Below, one piece after another: positions 25,662-39,300 of a DNA stretch of 64,000 bases. The notes under the pieces were generated by a model, which saw only the letters and a list, made by a program, of their open reading frames with translations, was not told the DNA's origin and made no database searches. The stretch's first letter is position 1; every line of letters starts with the position of its first letter. The stretch comes from Holacanthus passer (lineage: Eukaryota; Chordata; Actinopteri; Pomacanthidae): the NCBI GenBank assembly GCA_025331565.1, contig JAFREQ010000047.1, positions 2,718,001 to 2,782,000 of the forward strand, given 5' to 3'. The translations under genes were made by a program, and so were the position numbers.

Positions 25662-27113
25662 CCTTCTGCTCGGGGTACAGACGCCTCCTCACTTCTTACT
25701 GCTTTGTACGCTGACTTTGTTTTCTAAAGATCGCTGTAGGCTAAAGGAGAGGATGTAAACTGATGCAGTGTGACTTGCTGTGAATTCATATTAGGCCATT
25801 TGCTCCTTTTTTTTTTTTTTTTGAACATGCGGTGTTGACTTTGGAAGGCATTTCTGCTTTTGCATACAGCAAGGAATGGCCGACAGAGAGGGTCATCTGC
25901 TGGACTCGAGCCCACAAAGTCGCAGGCACCTGTCTTATCTCTCTGTATCGGATTCAAGCTACAAATAACAGATGGTTAAGATGACAAAGACATATCAGTG
26001 TGTGCGCCGCCGCTGCCGTGATTCGGTGTTTTCTCGGAGCTGCCGTGCTCCTGTGTTATTGATGTTTGTTTCCCAGGATGCTCCTTCCAACTTCAAAATG
26101 AATGTGTAAATTGTTTTGGAGATAACGTCTGAACATCTTTGGGCTCTCTGGCAGGAGGATAACACATTCCTATCACAGCCCCGCAGCCTGCAGAGGGTAG
26201 AACAGTCCTAATAGTCGACTGGGCCCCCAAACAGACGAGACCCCATTCTTGCATGTTATCAGCCTCCTCAATTTCTCACAGTTGTGGACCAGAACATTGT
26301 GATCTGATAGAGGATGGAGCAGGGTGATCCCTCTCTGCTGCTACATTACAGGTTTTTTTTTTCCCACCTACAGAACGTGACACAGATCTGAGAGTGTTCC
26401 CTGTAGCATTTCTAACCCAAAGTAGGTCTTTTCTCCTGTCGCTGACCCAATACACCCATTCTTCTCTCCTCTGATTCCTAAAATAGTTGCACCAGTTTTT
26501 CAGGTCAGCATCTGAAGGAATGAAGAGCTGCGTCGGTCGAGAGCATTTTGGGAAACGCGGACCTCGATTGTGACAGAACGGCATGTTTTCTCAGGTGAAA
26601 TCTGAATGTGTGGTTCAGTCCTCTGATAACAAGTCAAATGAAGCTGAGTCTCAACTTAAACTGGACCAATTTCTGTACATAAAATTCCAGGCCAGACTCT
26701 AAAGCCTCCCCACACTACAATCATCTTTGTTCCACTTTGCTGTCAGTTGAATCCAGGTTCCTCTCTCATCCAGGACTATTTTTACCCATTTTGTCTCACA
26801 CATTATGTGCGGAGGCACATTTCAGTAAAGCCACAAACACCCAATTACCGATCGCCCGAAAACGTGTTGTCGAGCCATGTCCGGCTGCACAGAGTGGCAA
26901 GACACAAACAGCTGGAGTTCAACACAACTTTCATTTTCCTGGATAGAAAAAGAGCCATTGAACTCATTACATTTAATTTTTTATGGTGTAATTAAAGAGA
27001 ATGAGCAGGAAATGAACACAGTCTGAAAGCAAACCTCGGAAAAAGTAGGCACTGACATTTGTATGTCAGAGAAAGAATATCTCTTTATAGCACATCAATC
27101 CCTTACAGGCATT

Positions 27114-27268
27114 TAAAGGAATAGTTTGACATTTTGGCAAATACATTTGTTCAATTTTGTGGTAGACGAGAAGGTCGATGCCACACATGCACACAAGACT
27201 GTGTGTTAAATTTAAGGCCACAGTCAGGAGTCAGTTAGCGTAGTTTAGAATAAAGACAAGGAGCAGCC
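27114..27268 (+). mobile_element. Fragment of the TTAGCTTAGCATAA MITE family
   Basis: Begins AAAGGAATAGTTTGACATTTTGG and continues with GTTAGCGTAGTTTAGAATAAAGAC, a degenerate form of the same family as 9845-10271. Only one half of the palindrome is present. Confidence 0.55.
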
Positions 27269-27479
27269 ATTCTGAAATATTAATCAGAACCTCATTACTG
27301 AGCCACAGTTAACCCAAAATGAGAAAATTGGATCAATTTGTGGTTGTCTGTCAGGGGGGAAAAAACAATCGAGACAGCTGAAGAGAATCTGAGCCAGAGG
27401 AAAGAAAATAACAGCTCTCATGGCTTGAAAAATACTTTACCACCACTCACATCTCCTCAACCTGCTTCTTTCCAGTCGT

Positions 27480-27730
27480 TAAGGTCAACGCGGCTGCAGC
27501 CCTGTGTTCGTTCCGAGGCGATGGAGAATAGGTTTCTGCAGCAGACTGGTAGAGAAAGAGCTCGAAGGAACGAACACATCCCGATCAAAATGCTGGCGGT
27601 CCGGGCCGTTGGCATCGTGGCCGGGCCCGCGACCGTTGCCAACCCGCTGTGGCATTCGGGGGCCGAGGCGAGGACGGCCTCGGGCAGCTCTGTCCTCATC
27701 AGTTCACTGGTGTGCATTGAGCAGAAACAG
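27480..27730. other. Isolated CpG-rich patch with overlapping open frames
   Basis: About 250 bases of GC- and CpG-rich sequence in an otherwise AT-rich intergenic region. Three frames longer than 110 codons overlap here, two on + (27338-27877 and 27504-27860) and one on - (27457-27801). None resembles a known protein, and overlapping frames on both strands are expected in CpG-rich DNA with few stops. It could be a CpG island of an unannotated transcript, an orphan regulatory island, or a fossil exon. Confidence 0.35.
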
Positions 27731-28279
27731 CTCTTTAGCAGCAGTCGCCGAGCTGCAGACTGCACATATCGGACTGTCTCTGCGGATTGTAACGCCAACA
27801 CTCATACCTCTGTCAGCTATTGTGCTAGCACCCTGCAATCGAGTACGAAGTATCAAGTAGGATTAAAGGCTGCTTAGTGAATACATCTGCCATAACAGCA
27901 AACGTGCAGGTGGCTTATATGAAACAGATACCGCAGGAAGACGAGTAGTCCAGGAATTTAGAGAGTTTAGTGTCTCAGTCAGGATGGATGAAAGCTTTCC
28001 ATATGGGTGGTTTTCCTGCTGTCTGGATCTGTCATCATCTAGTCACAGCTTTAATGTCTCATTCTTCAGTAGGACCTACCTTTTGGACAAGGTGGTATAT
28101 GTGTATTTAATACATTGAAACATATGTATGATATGTGATCCGACTCTTTGTATCTTATGCCATTGTACAAATAAAAGCTTCATGAAACATGAGGTGAAAG
28201 TGTGATGTGTTTGTGAAGTTATGACTTTGATTTATACTGAGTTACTGAAATAATACGATCTAGAACATTTTTAAAAATC

Positions 28280-28790
28280 ATAAAACTAGGTTGAAGTTAG
28301 TACTGGTGGTTCAATATAATTTCTAGATACTTGTACTTTAAGTATTTCCATTTTAAGTGACTTTATACTTCTACTGTATTTCAAAGAAAAATATTTTTAC
28401 TCCACTACATTATTTTCCCAGTTTTAGTGACTCTTCAGATTAAGATTTTAAAATGTGATCAGTTTATAAAGTATGCATTATCATAAGCTGCCCAACAGTA
28501 TATGAAGTTCAATTTCGCTCCACCTTGGCATTAAAATGCAGCTTACATATTACTCAGTGATGCAATTCAATTTAAAAAAGTACATTATTAATTTTATACA
28601 TACAGATATGAATTTGCAAATGATAGGTAGAATGACATTTTTCTACAACTTTTTATTTTTAAAATAACAAATAAAATTGAAAGGGATTGTTGTGCAAAAT
28701 GGATCCTTTTACTTGTGATACTTTAGGTTCATTTTGCTGCTACTTACATACTTTTCCTGGAGTAAGATTTTGGATGCAGGACTGCTCACA
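28280..28790. mobile_element. Fish dispersed repeat (TTTTACTCCACTACATT family)
   Basis: Contains TTTTTACTCCACTACATTAT near 28396 and TTTTGGATGCAGGACT near 28768, hallmark words of a frequent teleost non-autonomous element. No protein is encoded; ends are not sharply defined. Confidence 0.5.
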
Positions 28791-30372
28791 TCAATGAACC
28801 CAACAGGTCAACAACATTACTGTTTTGGTTCAGCCTCACCTCATCAGCAAAAAAGCTGAACACCACTGAACACTTCGTGACCAGCGTCAAATGACAAACA
28901 AATTACCTGGTAAACATTAGCATTAAGACTGAGAGAGCCATTTATTTTTCTCAGTCTGTGTGAAGACTAAAAGAAGTGAATATTGGACTTTCTGCCAGAT
29001 GTGTAAACATGAATTTGCAAGATATTAATTTAACAGGTGATATGTCAGTGTTGTGTTCACAGCTTGTTTCTGCTGCTTTCGAGTGGCTAGAAAATGTTAT
29101 TGCAGGTAAAAAATAATTTCCCAATTTTGCTACTGTAAAGGCCTGAACAAGGTCTACACCCTCCTTAAGAACAGTGTTAGTGATAGATGGTCCTTGAACT
29201 CGCTAATGAATTTATTCCTTAATCATTTTTGTTCAGTGATCCACAGCAAATGATTTCAGTCTCACCTTGCAGAGTAATTGATCACAGCCGAACTAAGTCA
29301 ATACTTGAAGCTTAGAGTAAACTGAGTCTGTGCCTTCCTCCCTGAAATGAATCACCATTACAAATATATGACACAGGTGAAAAGAAGAAGGTAGACGTGT
29401 GGCATTTACCAGTCGTATTTATTCGAGTTCCCTCAACGTGACATTTATGACATGAACAGCTACAATGATAAGACATTTTCATCATTCTGCATTCGATCAA
29501 TATTAAACATCAGTGAAATGAAGTTACACAGATTAATTATTGGACAGCCTCATGATCATTTCATACAGTTAATGAATTCATTTGCTAAATTGAACCTGTC
29601 CACTTGTCAGTTAATGGCTTGTTATTTGAAAAAGCAAGGCTATGGTACAGCTACTGCGTGTGCAACTTAATTGCGACCAATCACAGGGGAGAACTCAGGC
29701 TTTCGCTCACACAGATGGACGGAGCCACTGCTCAGAGATCAGATCAAAGGGGGAAACGCCTGAACAAGAGGGAAAGAAGTGCTTCGGGGGTTGTATTTAA
29801 ATAAACAGGATTACAGACACAGTGGCAGGATGGAAGTTTATCAAGAGCCAACATCACTCTCAGAACAGGAGTCTGAGGTAGAAACTACTGTTATTAACCA
29901 CTTAATCTGAGCTTTACAGTACTTGTAGGAGGATAAATCAATCTAAAGAACACCCATTTTCTTTTCCTCAAAATATGCAATAATGAAGTGGAAACGCTCA
30001 AATCATCTGCCACCCTCTTTCTCTTAAGTGCATGAGAGGAATCAAGCAGTTTGCACGCAAATTATTTTTTACTGGGGAATGTCAGCGATCGCTGTCCAAA
30101 TAAATATATTAATGGCTCATTTACAGCTGGCTGAGTGTCAGTGGTCATCTGTCAACATGGCGGGAGCGAGAAACCCCAGAGTTTTGCTTGTTTTCTAATC
30201 TCGTCTGACCCAGGGGAGAAAAAAAGAGGAGAAGAAATGGAGCCAGGAAAGTTTGGTGATTTGTAACTCAGCTAAGACTCAGCACCTTATTTCCACTTTA
30301 CTTCCTAACTTATGTTTGCAACCTCACCTCCTCCTCCTCTCTCCATCTCTCACACAGCCCCCCTCTCCTCTC
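28791..30372. other. Convergent intergenic gap, probable aars1 3' UTR
   Basis: No protein-coding frame recognised. Part of it must be the 3' UTR of aars1. The first clear AATAAA on the minus strand is at 29423-29418, which would give a UTR of about 950 bases. Confidence 0.4.
29418..29423 (-). promoter_or_regulatory. Candidate aars1 poly(A) signal
   Basis: AATAAA on the minus strand about 950 bases past the aars1 stop. It is the nearest canonical hexamer I found; a variant hexamer closer to the stop may be used instead. Confidence 0.3.
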
Positions 30373-33300
30373 TTAGTTCTCTCCCAGTTTAAGCCGTGCA
30401 AACTCATTGGCCATCTGTAGCGCCTCCTGCAGACACTGTGTGTTCCTGCCTGTGGCCTGGGCTGACATGTCCTTGCCGCCACCTTTGCCGTCCAGCAGGG
30501 GGCACAATTCCTGAACCCACTCGTTGGCCTTCAGGCCGCGTTTGGCCACATCCTGGAGAGAGGTGGGGTGATTTAGGTTAGATGTGTTAAAGGCGTGGCC
30601 CTGAAAGGTTGTATAACTGAATGAACGAGTGAGTTACCTGTGGGACTTGGCACAGGCAGGTGATCTTGCCGGCATCGGGGTCAACAGTGAAGAGCATGGC
30701 AGCGGTCTGAGGGGACTGCGACTTCAGCAGCTTCAGTGACTCATTGAGAGCCTGGGAGAGACCGAGGGGGAGAAGAAGTGAAGGAGGGGGAAAAGGAGGT
30801 GAGAAGGAAGGGGAAGAGCAGAAACGGGGAGGGAAGAAAGAAAAAAAAGTCTCCTAATCAGCACTATTGATGTCTCAAGGTCAGAATTAATGGGCCACAG
30901 AGCTGATTTGGTCCCATGGCAATAACACAATGAGATAAGCTATGAGACTGCCTGAGAAAATGTGCAATGCTGCAGAGATAAACTGAATTTTAATACTGTT
31001 TGCACTTTTCATTTATTTTCGTTCATGATGCAGATGAAGCCTTGGGGTTTGGATTATAGATTTCCTCTTGTATGTGTATGTAGGGTCTTATTTTAGGCTG
31101 ACATGTCAATTCGGATAAAAATCAAAATGTGTAGAAATCGCTTCTTACAAATTTAGTTACATCGTTTCAGTCTATTTTTCAATACACTTAATTTTGGAGG
31201 TTGTTAAAAATGCTGCATTGGCTCTCACCTTAGCAGAGGCTCCGGTCTCCATCTCCATGATGAGCAGCGGCTGGTTGGGGCTGCTTTCAATCACCTGATT
31301 GGTCTTTTCCAGGACTCTCTTCTGGATGTCAGCCTTGTAGTTGCGGTCCAGGTCGTCCATGATCTTCTTCAGGCTCTTTAGGGTTTCCCTCATGTCGTCC
31401 TTCTGCCACTGGGAGATCACAGCGGTGCCTATTGACTGCAGAGAGAATGGGCATGTTGATACCACAGCACAGACTTGTTCTGCTGGGATGTTCTTTACAG
31501 CACAAAAATGTCATTTACCTCCGTCATGTCTGCGATCTCTTTCTGAACGTCCTTGTTCGGGGCAGTCTGCTGCTTCACCTTGTCTCCCAGTGAGGACAGA
31601 GACTGGTTCAGGGAATCGGCTTTCCTCTGGGCCTGGTGAATGCGAGACACAGAGGCATGACTCAAGGGACAAGGGCTCCGAACAAAGAAGGGACAGGAAA
31701 AGGCAAAAAGAAAAAGATACAGAGGAGGATCAAACAGCAATTGTTGTCTAAAAATAGTAAATGATGAATTTGTCCTCTGGGCCTGGATGAAGGGGAAAAA
31801 TTCTCCTTTCTACCTCCGAGTTCAACATAACTCAAAACAAGCTTCATTAAAGTTTCATCACCAGGGACCCAAATAGACACATTCTCATTTAATTAGTCTG
31901 GTTTTTCTGTCATGAGTGGCACAAAAATGATTCACTACTTGACCATGAAAGCACCACAACAAGTAATCATTTAATTTCAGAGACGTGCACCGTAGGAATA
32001 TTAAATCGATGTACTTTCTTTAAAATGTTGGCTTAACTCTTTTCTATGCAAGTGTGTGTGTGTGTGTCCTGACCTTCTGGGCCTCTGTTCCCGTCACAGC
32101 AACAATGCGGCGGATGCCCTTAGCGATGGCCTCCTCTGAGACGATGACAAACGGTGCGGCGTGACCCGAGTTCTGCAGATGGCTGCAGATAATAGAAACC
32201 AACAGCACATTACCTACAGCGTTACACAACTGTGGGAGGCAGCTGAGAGGGAGAGGGGTGAGGAGAAGGAGGAACACGAGCAGGAGAGAAAACATTACAA
32301 AACAACTGCAGCAGAAAGAAGGGATTCTTTGAAGTGGCTGCACATTAAAACAACATCAAAGACAACATCAGTTTCCGAAATTGGAATATTTTAAAACCTG
32401 AAGCTGCACAAAATGGTGGGACATGCAATTAAAACGCAAGCTTCATTTAAATGTCCCTTCCAGTGCTTTAATCAGAACCATATTCAACGCCTGTATAGAT
32501 AAAATACAGCTTGGAAATCATTTGGACTCTGACGGTAATCAGATGAAATGAAATGTCTTGCTATAATCTATGTAAGAGCGAGGACATCTTGGCATTCAGG
32601 TGAATTTAACAGCCAGGAGCAGACACTGTAAAAGTCAGTGAAGCAAGTCTAATCACTGGATTGAGCTCGACAAAATGTTCCAGGCCTTCTCCGCACAGGG
32701 ACACGGCCGTCTCACCGTAAAGAGCCACAAATCCAATTAATGGTTTCTACTTTACACACCACCACTGGGCAGCTCTGGCACTTCTGAACACTGGTGGCGT
32801 CATGCAGATGCAGACATTCATTCAGAGACCGCTCTATGTCTCCATGTTCATGTGAGTTATGTGGCACACTTGACTCCACCAGGCACATACGCAGCAATTA
32901 CCAGCAACACTTGAGATGTAATAGCCAACACATTGGAGTCAGACCAGAAGCTCATGTAACAGAAGCACTAAAGGACACAATCAGTACAAACTATCATTAT
33001 GTGGAATGACGCACAGTTACTGTATGGAGTATGTGAGTGCTGAAGCTGTGAGGCTGAATCAGGATAAAGCGATAAAGTAGAACAGAAGCTGGAGAAAATA
33101 GGCCCCAATCATATCCTTTGATAATGGAGGGTGCTACAAGTGACACACAAATAGCCAATCATTTAACAGGTGTGTTGTTCGGTTGCACCATCGACATGTG
33201 ACACAACAGAAAGAGCGTGGAGTGAGAAAAGATAATAAAGAAGGACAGGTCGGCACAGGGCTAAAACAAAATGTGGAGATGTGTCCTGAATTAACTTCAA

Positions 33301-36300
33301 AATTCTGGGAAATTGAATAATTTTATGGCACAACGCAAAATTTTATTTGCTAAAAAAACATGTCAAAAAGTCTGATTCTGGTCTTAAAATCAATTGTGAC
33401 TAAATATGCAGTTTCTACGTTTGGCTTTGTAGGGCTGAGTGGAGATGAAATATCACATGCCTATCAATGGCCTAATGGTGACATTACATAGTGCACTTAC
33501 AGTAGATACTAAGGATGCTACCGTTGTCTTTACTGAGATCTTTTCTGAAATATGGTCGTCTCTGCTTTAGACTGACAGCGAAGACTTGAAACAGGAAGTA
33601 AGAATTTCACTGGTGTGTTTTTATTTCCTTTGTTGTACCCATGTTTGTTAACAATGCAATGATGCTCTTTTTCTAAAACAAGGGTTAATAATGAAACCAC
33701 ACCAGTCTAACCTGAAGAAGCTGAGTGAGCTGAGATGCAAACAACATGTGCACCATGATGGACTGGTTTGCATCCTCAGTCACAATTAAGCCAAAATGCC
33801 TGGGAAATAAAATAAAGCATCTTACTCACGTTCCACCACAAAACTCAATGGAGGTGAGAGAACCAGCAGCGCTGTCGGGGTCCTTCAGCAGTTCCTCGAC
33901 GGGGATACCAATGGACACAACTCGGACAGGGTCAGGGTAGGTCTCATCAAACACGGCGCGCAGGCCCTGAATGGCCTTGGCTTGTGCGAGTGGGGCTTCC
34001 ATGGCATACACCGTCTGGAGAGAGCAAAGTGTGGGAGAGAAAGCACTGTCAACTGAAAGATTTAGATGGTGTTAATATTCATAATGATTACCAGGCTTAA
34101 AATAAATCACTTGTTATGGCAAAGAGCATTTGAAACCTTAATCAGGATTAAATATTGGTACAAACATGCCATTAGCTCTTCAATGGGACCATTTCCAAAA
34201 CATTACTTCTGTTTCAGGGAAGCCAGAAGATGTTAGGTTAGTTTACACAGTTGAGCTATATAAACATCATTCAGAATAAAAACGTTTCTTAAGACTTCGA
34301 CTATCTGGTGTGTGAATATTTCATGTGGACTCTCCCACTGACCTTAGCTTCTCTTATCAAAGCGCAAGCGATCTCCTCAGTCCGCCGGACCTCCCCCGTG
34401 CTCAGGGCGCCTTTAGCAGTGAAGTCAAAGCGCAGGCGGTCGGGGGCAACCAGGGAGCCCCTCTGGTCCGCCTCCCCCAAAACCCCCCGCAGGGCGAAGT
34501 TTAAGATGTGTGTGGCAGTGTGGTTGCTCATGATGGGCCTACGACGAGCCTGGAGTATGAATGGATATTTGTCAGATAAACAAACCAGAGCTTCACCCAA
34601 AGGCAATAAAACAGAGAATAAAACTGAAACTGAAAATGTGTCACTTTTCACCATTTGACTGACAGACTGATGTATTCTGCATATGTTCTCACCTCATCCA
34701 CACGTAAGGTTACATGGTCTCCAACCTTCAGCGTGCCATAGACCGTCCCCACATGGAGAACATATCCTCCCCTGACCTGCGTATTCTTCACTGTGAACTC
34801 CATCCGCTGCAAAGAAAGAAAGAAAGGCGAGACTGTACGGTTAGACGTGTTTTTGTTCTGCAGAAAACGGTGGAAAAATCCTGTCAGTCTAGTAAGAAAG
34901 CTGGCTGTCACATACTTTGTGTGTTTTGTTGCAACATTTATGGATCAAATATACATTTTTTAAAACTCATGCTTCAGAGTTGTTAAAGTGCTTTAAGACA
35001 TGGTGTCGGATTCGGAAGAGAACATAAAACCTTATCAAGGCAGAGGAGGTTTGTTTTGCAAGTCGTCACATCCTCAGCAAAAATGGGAAATATTCGGAAA
35101 AAAATAGACTCACAAAAGACTGACATTTGAAAGGATTTCTTTTTAGACAGATGGTCTTCAACAAACTGTGATATGAATGTGTTTTCATGCCATTCAGGTT
35201 CTCACTCATTAGACAGATGAGAACAATTTATCATCTTTCATCTATTCGCCTGTCAAAATTGTGATATTTAATTTGGGAGCCTTTGTCGCCAAGCGGAGGG
35301 TCTTTTTAGCCTGCAGGCATTATTTCCACCAGCTATCAGACCCACCAGGCCTATTTAAACAAACCAATTAAAAGTCAACAAAAGGTGATTTAATTTTAGC
35401 TTCGGCAGAAAGCTGGATTTTTGTTTTACCTGCAATGTGATACTGTGTAGTTTTGGGAAAAAGCAACACACACGCACAGATAATTACCCTAATGAGGGCT
35501 TTCTAATGCCTCAGACCTCATGGTGTTTTTACAAATCACTCTCAAACAGCATCAGTGGAGCTCATTACAAACCACTGAGAAGCACACACATCCACTTTTC
35601 ACCACAGTTTTCTGTATTTTGGTCACACTTACATCTCCTGTGTTGTCGTCTTCTCGCAGCATGTAGCCTTCATCAAACGTCTGTCCGCCCTGCTCGGCGT
35701 AGAAGGACGTCTGGTCCAGCAGCACACCGCACTCCTGACCCGTGGTCACCTCATCGCAGAAGGCGCGGTCACGGCGCAGGGCCAGCACTGTAGCAGAGGC
35801 CTGCTCGAACTCTAGACACATAAACATGATGTTGGTTAGAGCATGACGGTCCTGAAAACACAGCCGATGAAGCTGAACTCATCTGTTTGTAAAAACTCAA
35901 GTCACTAACCATATTTGCCGTTTTCGTCTGCGGTGTATTTGTATTTGGGAGCATCATCTGTTGCAGGTATATTTTTGTTTCTCAGCTCTTCAATGGCGTA
36001 GATGTCCAACATGATGTGGTCCTCGTCTCCTGCACCCTTACCCTGGGACTTTAACTACACACACACACAAACTGGTGTTATAAAGTTAAAAGCACAAAAT
36101 CTATAACACTGAACTTGACACTTAAACACAACATGGACACAAACTTAAAAAGAGAAATCAATGAAGCATTAAATGAAAAACTGTCATAACAGTATTACTG
36201 ATAAACACAATTTTATCTACCGAATCTGCAGTTTAATTTTGTAACTGGATAAATGTGACAATTTCAAACTGGGCAAATAAGGGTCATAGATCTTTCTAAG

Positions 36301-39300
36301 TGCAACTCTTAACCTGACTGTATCCAATCAACAAAAATCTAAATTTGTCGGTTTCCATAAAATGTAATTCTCCACGAATTGGCTTAGTTTCATAACAATG
36401 TTCCTTGACAATGTGAACAAAAACCAAACTTTACGAGCTACAAACTTTACACAAAGTTAGAATTTATTGCAGGCCTATTGTATTGTATGATTTTAGATTG
36501 TGCCTAATAAACTGAGTGTACATGACAGGATAAGGAGGAAATATAAAGGCATAGCATGCCAAACTCCCCCTTCTGGCAGAGAGCAGAACTGCAGAGCCTG
36601 CAAGTGCACAGACATCAGTTCACTGTGAAGTGTTGGACAGCAGTGTGAAGCTGCTGTAAACTAGGAAAGAAATCAATCTTTTTCTAAAGCCAAACAACAA
36701 GGGATTAGCACAAGGCTGTAAAGTGAATGAGGGTTACTTAAACAGCAGGTGTAGGGCTCCTGATTCTGACTTACAGTGCAATACTCCAGAATGCTGACAC
36801 AAGGCCAAATAATGTCCCCACGGGAATGGACACAAACCACTGTTCAGTGGAATTTCCCCTCACAGAACAGCCAAACAATCAGTAAATATCGGAAGGTTTC
36901 CTCCTCCTCTCCTTCTATCTCCTCACCTGTGCTGCCTTCTTCTCCTCCTCAAAGGCAGCCATGTCCACGAGCATGCCTTTCTCCTCTGCGATGAGGGAGG
37001 TCAGGTCCAGAGGGAAGCCGTATGTGTCGTACAGCAGCCATGCTGTGTCACCTGGACGCACAGACAGAGAGAGGGAAAAAAATGCTTGATATGCAGGAGA
37101 GGTGTCTGTCTGAAGCAACAATCAGAACCATCTATATTGGCCCAGTATGTGAACACATACAAGGAATCTGGAATAGATAGGAATCAAGGAATACAATAGT
37201 GCAAAGAAGCTGGAATAAATATTGAGCGATGAATATAATAAGTAACTATTATAGGTAATAGGTATGAGATTATGTACAGTATATACATGTATAAACATCT
37301 ATCCACAGTAGAGCTGAACAAGAACAATTGTTGATTCAAAGTTGATTAATCAGTTTGTTGATCAAAAGATTGGCAACTATTTATTCATTAATTAATTAGA
37401 TAATTGGTTAATCCAAGGATTTGCTGCTTTTCTTTGGTTTTGGACTGTTGGTTGGACAAAAGAAGTAATTTCAAGATGTCACTTTGGGCTCGGGGGAATT
37501 GAGATGAGCATTTTCCACATTTTATAGACGAAACAATTAATCGTGCAAATAATCTGCAGATTAACTGATAAGAAAATAACTGTTGGTTGCAGCCCTAATA
37601 AACAGCTCATACAGCGTGTACAGATTTATATTTGGCATTGATGATGATATGGAGGGTACATGTTAAAAAACAGTGTGTATTTTAACTGTAACATGTAACA
37701 CATGAAACAGTAAACATGAACACACAATAACAAGTCATCATTTCAATCAATCAGTGAGGAGATGTAAAAAGCACAAAGTTACAAGATTCTGTGCTGCTAT
37801 TGTATTTCCAAAAATGCTAGTCGCACAATGTGTGTTAGACTTGTGTTTTTGGCATTAGCAGCAGCACCATCTCATTTTGGCTGAGAGCACAAATGATGCT
37901 GCCACCCCTTGGGACGAAGAAGAAATAAATGAAAAACCCTGACGCAGAGAACAGTCTGTCAATTTTTAAATACTGAATAAGAACGATGTGAGACGTCATG
38001 CATGATGGTCAGACAGATGGATGAATGAAGGAAGATCGATCCACAATGCCAACAAACACATTCTGATTCAGATTTAAAGACAAAAACAGAGCAATGGAGG
38101 GAGTGGAGAAAGATTAAAAACAAAGATTGAAAGAGAACAGAAACAAAAATGGTCTACTGAACTTGTTAAAATGAGATCTATGTTACAACACATTTTTTGA
38201 AGCAGGTTATTTTCAGATACCTAAAAATAAACTTGAGCTCCACCAAATCAATCAGCGTAGGACAATTAGTATGTGCAAGTGTTAACACTTCTCGTTAAGC
38301 GTGTCTTACCTGGGATGGTCTTGCAGTCTCCCAGACTCATGATCTTCCTATCAAGGATACGGCGTCCCCTGCTGAGGGTTTTGAGGAACTGCACCTCCTC
38401 CTCATTAATAATGTCCTTCACCATTTCTGGGTCTTTCCTCAACTCAGGGAATGCATCGCCCTGGAGAGTGAAAGAGGATGGGGATCGCAGATGGGATGAG
38501 AGAGGGATTGAGAGGGGAGAGGCAGAGAGGAAAAAAAGAGGAAGAGTAAAGAGGAGATGGTAAAAGAAAGGAACAGGTGTCACCATTTATAGCCTCAGTC
38601 ATGAAGTTACTATTGTGTTTAATAAATGTGCATGTTTTTACAGTGAATAAAGGAGGACAAAGGGTATCTGCACTTTAAAATCTTACCAGGGAATCAACCA
38701 CCACATCCACCAAAGAGGCAAAAAAGCCTTTCTGAGCTCCCAGCTTCTCATGGGAATAACGGACTGCGCGACGTAGGATCCTCCTCAACACGTAGCTAAA
38801 CATGGTGGAAGCAACGAAACATTACCATTAGTATTAAAGACGGACTGTAAATCACTGCATTCATACTCACATGGTCTAAAATCTTGTGTAGTTTTGCAGC
38901 ATTAACATGTGTTGAAACTTCATATGTACAGTTTTGGAAGTACCTCAACAACAAGCAGTCTAGTTTGTCAAGCATGTACTACACTGTGAAACTCAAAACA
39001 GTGAACTAATATGGCCTTGTACACACACAAATTACAGTATGCTGAGCTCCACTTGCCACATCTGTGTCTACGTTGATATTTGTTTTAAAAGTCCCTCCTT
39101 CTTTTGCTCTAAAAATGTTCATGTCTCACCCTCTTCCTGTGTTGTCAGGCCGCCCTCCATCCGACAGGGCGATGGTGATGGTGCGGGCGTGGTCAGCCAG
39201 CACACGGTAGGCCATGTCAATACCATCAGCATCCTCAGCACCTACTTTACCAGTGTAAGGGCGAGCACCTGTACCCTGGAAAAAAATTATGTTTAAACTG

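Noticed and set aside
27338..27877. 179-codon + frame as a real protein gene
   Set aside because: It starts with a non-ATG codon and overlaps long frames on both strands in CpG-rich DNA, and matches no family I know. The region is reported as a CpG-rich patch instead.
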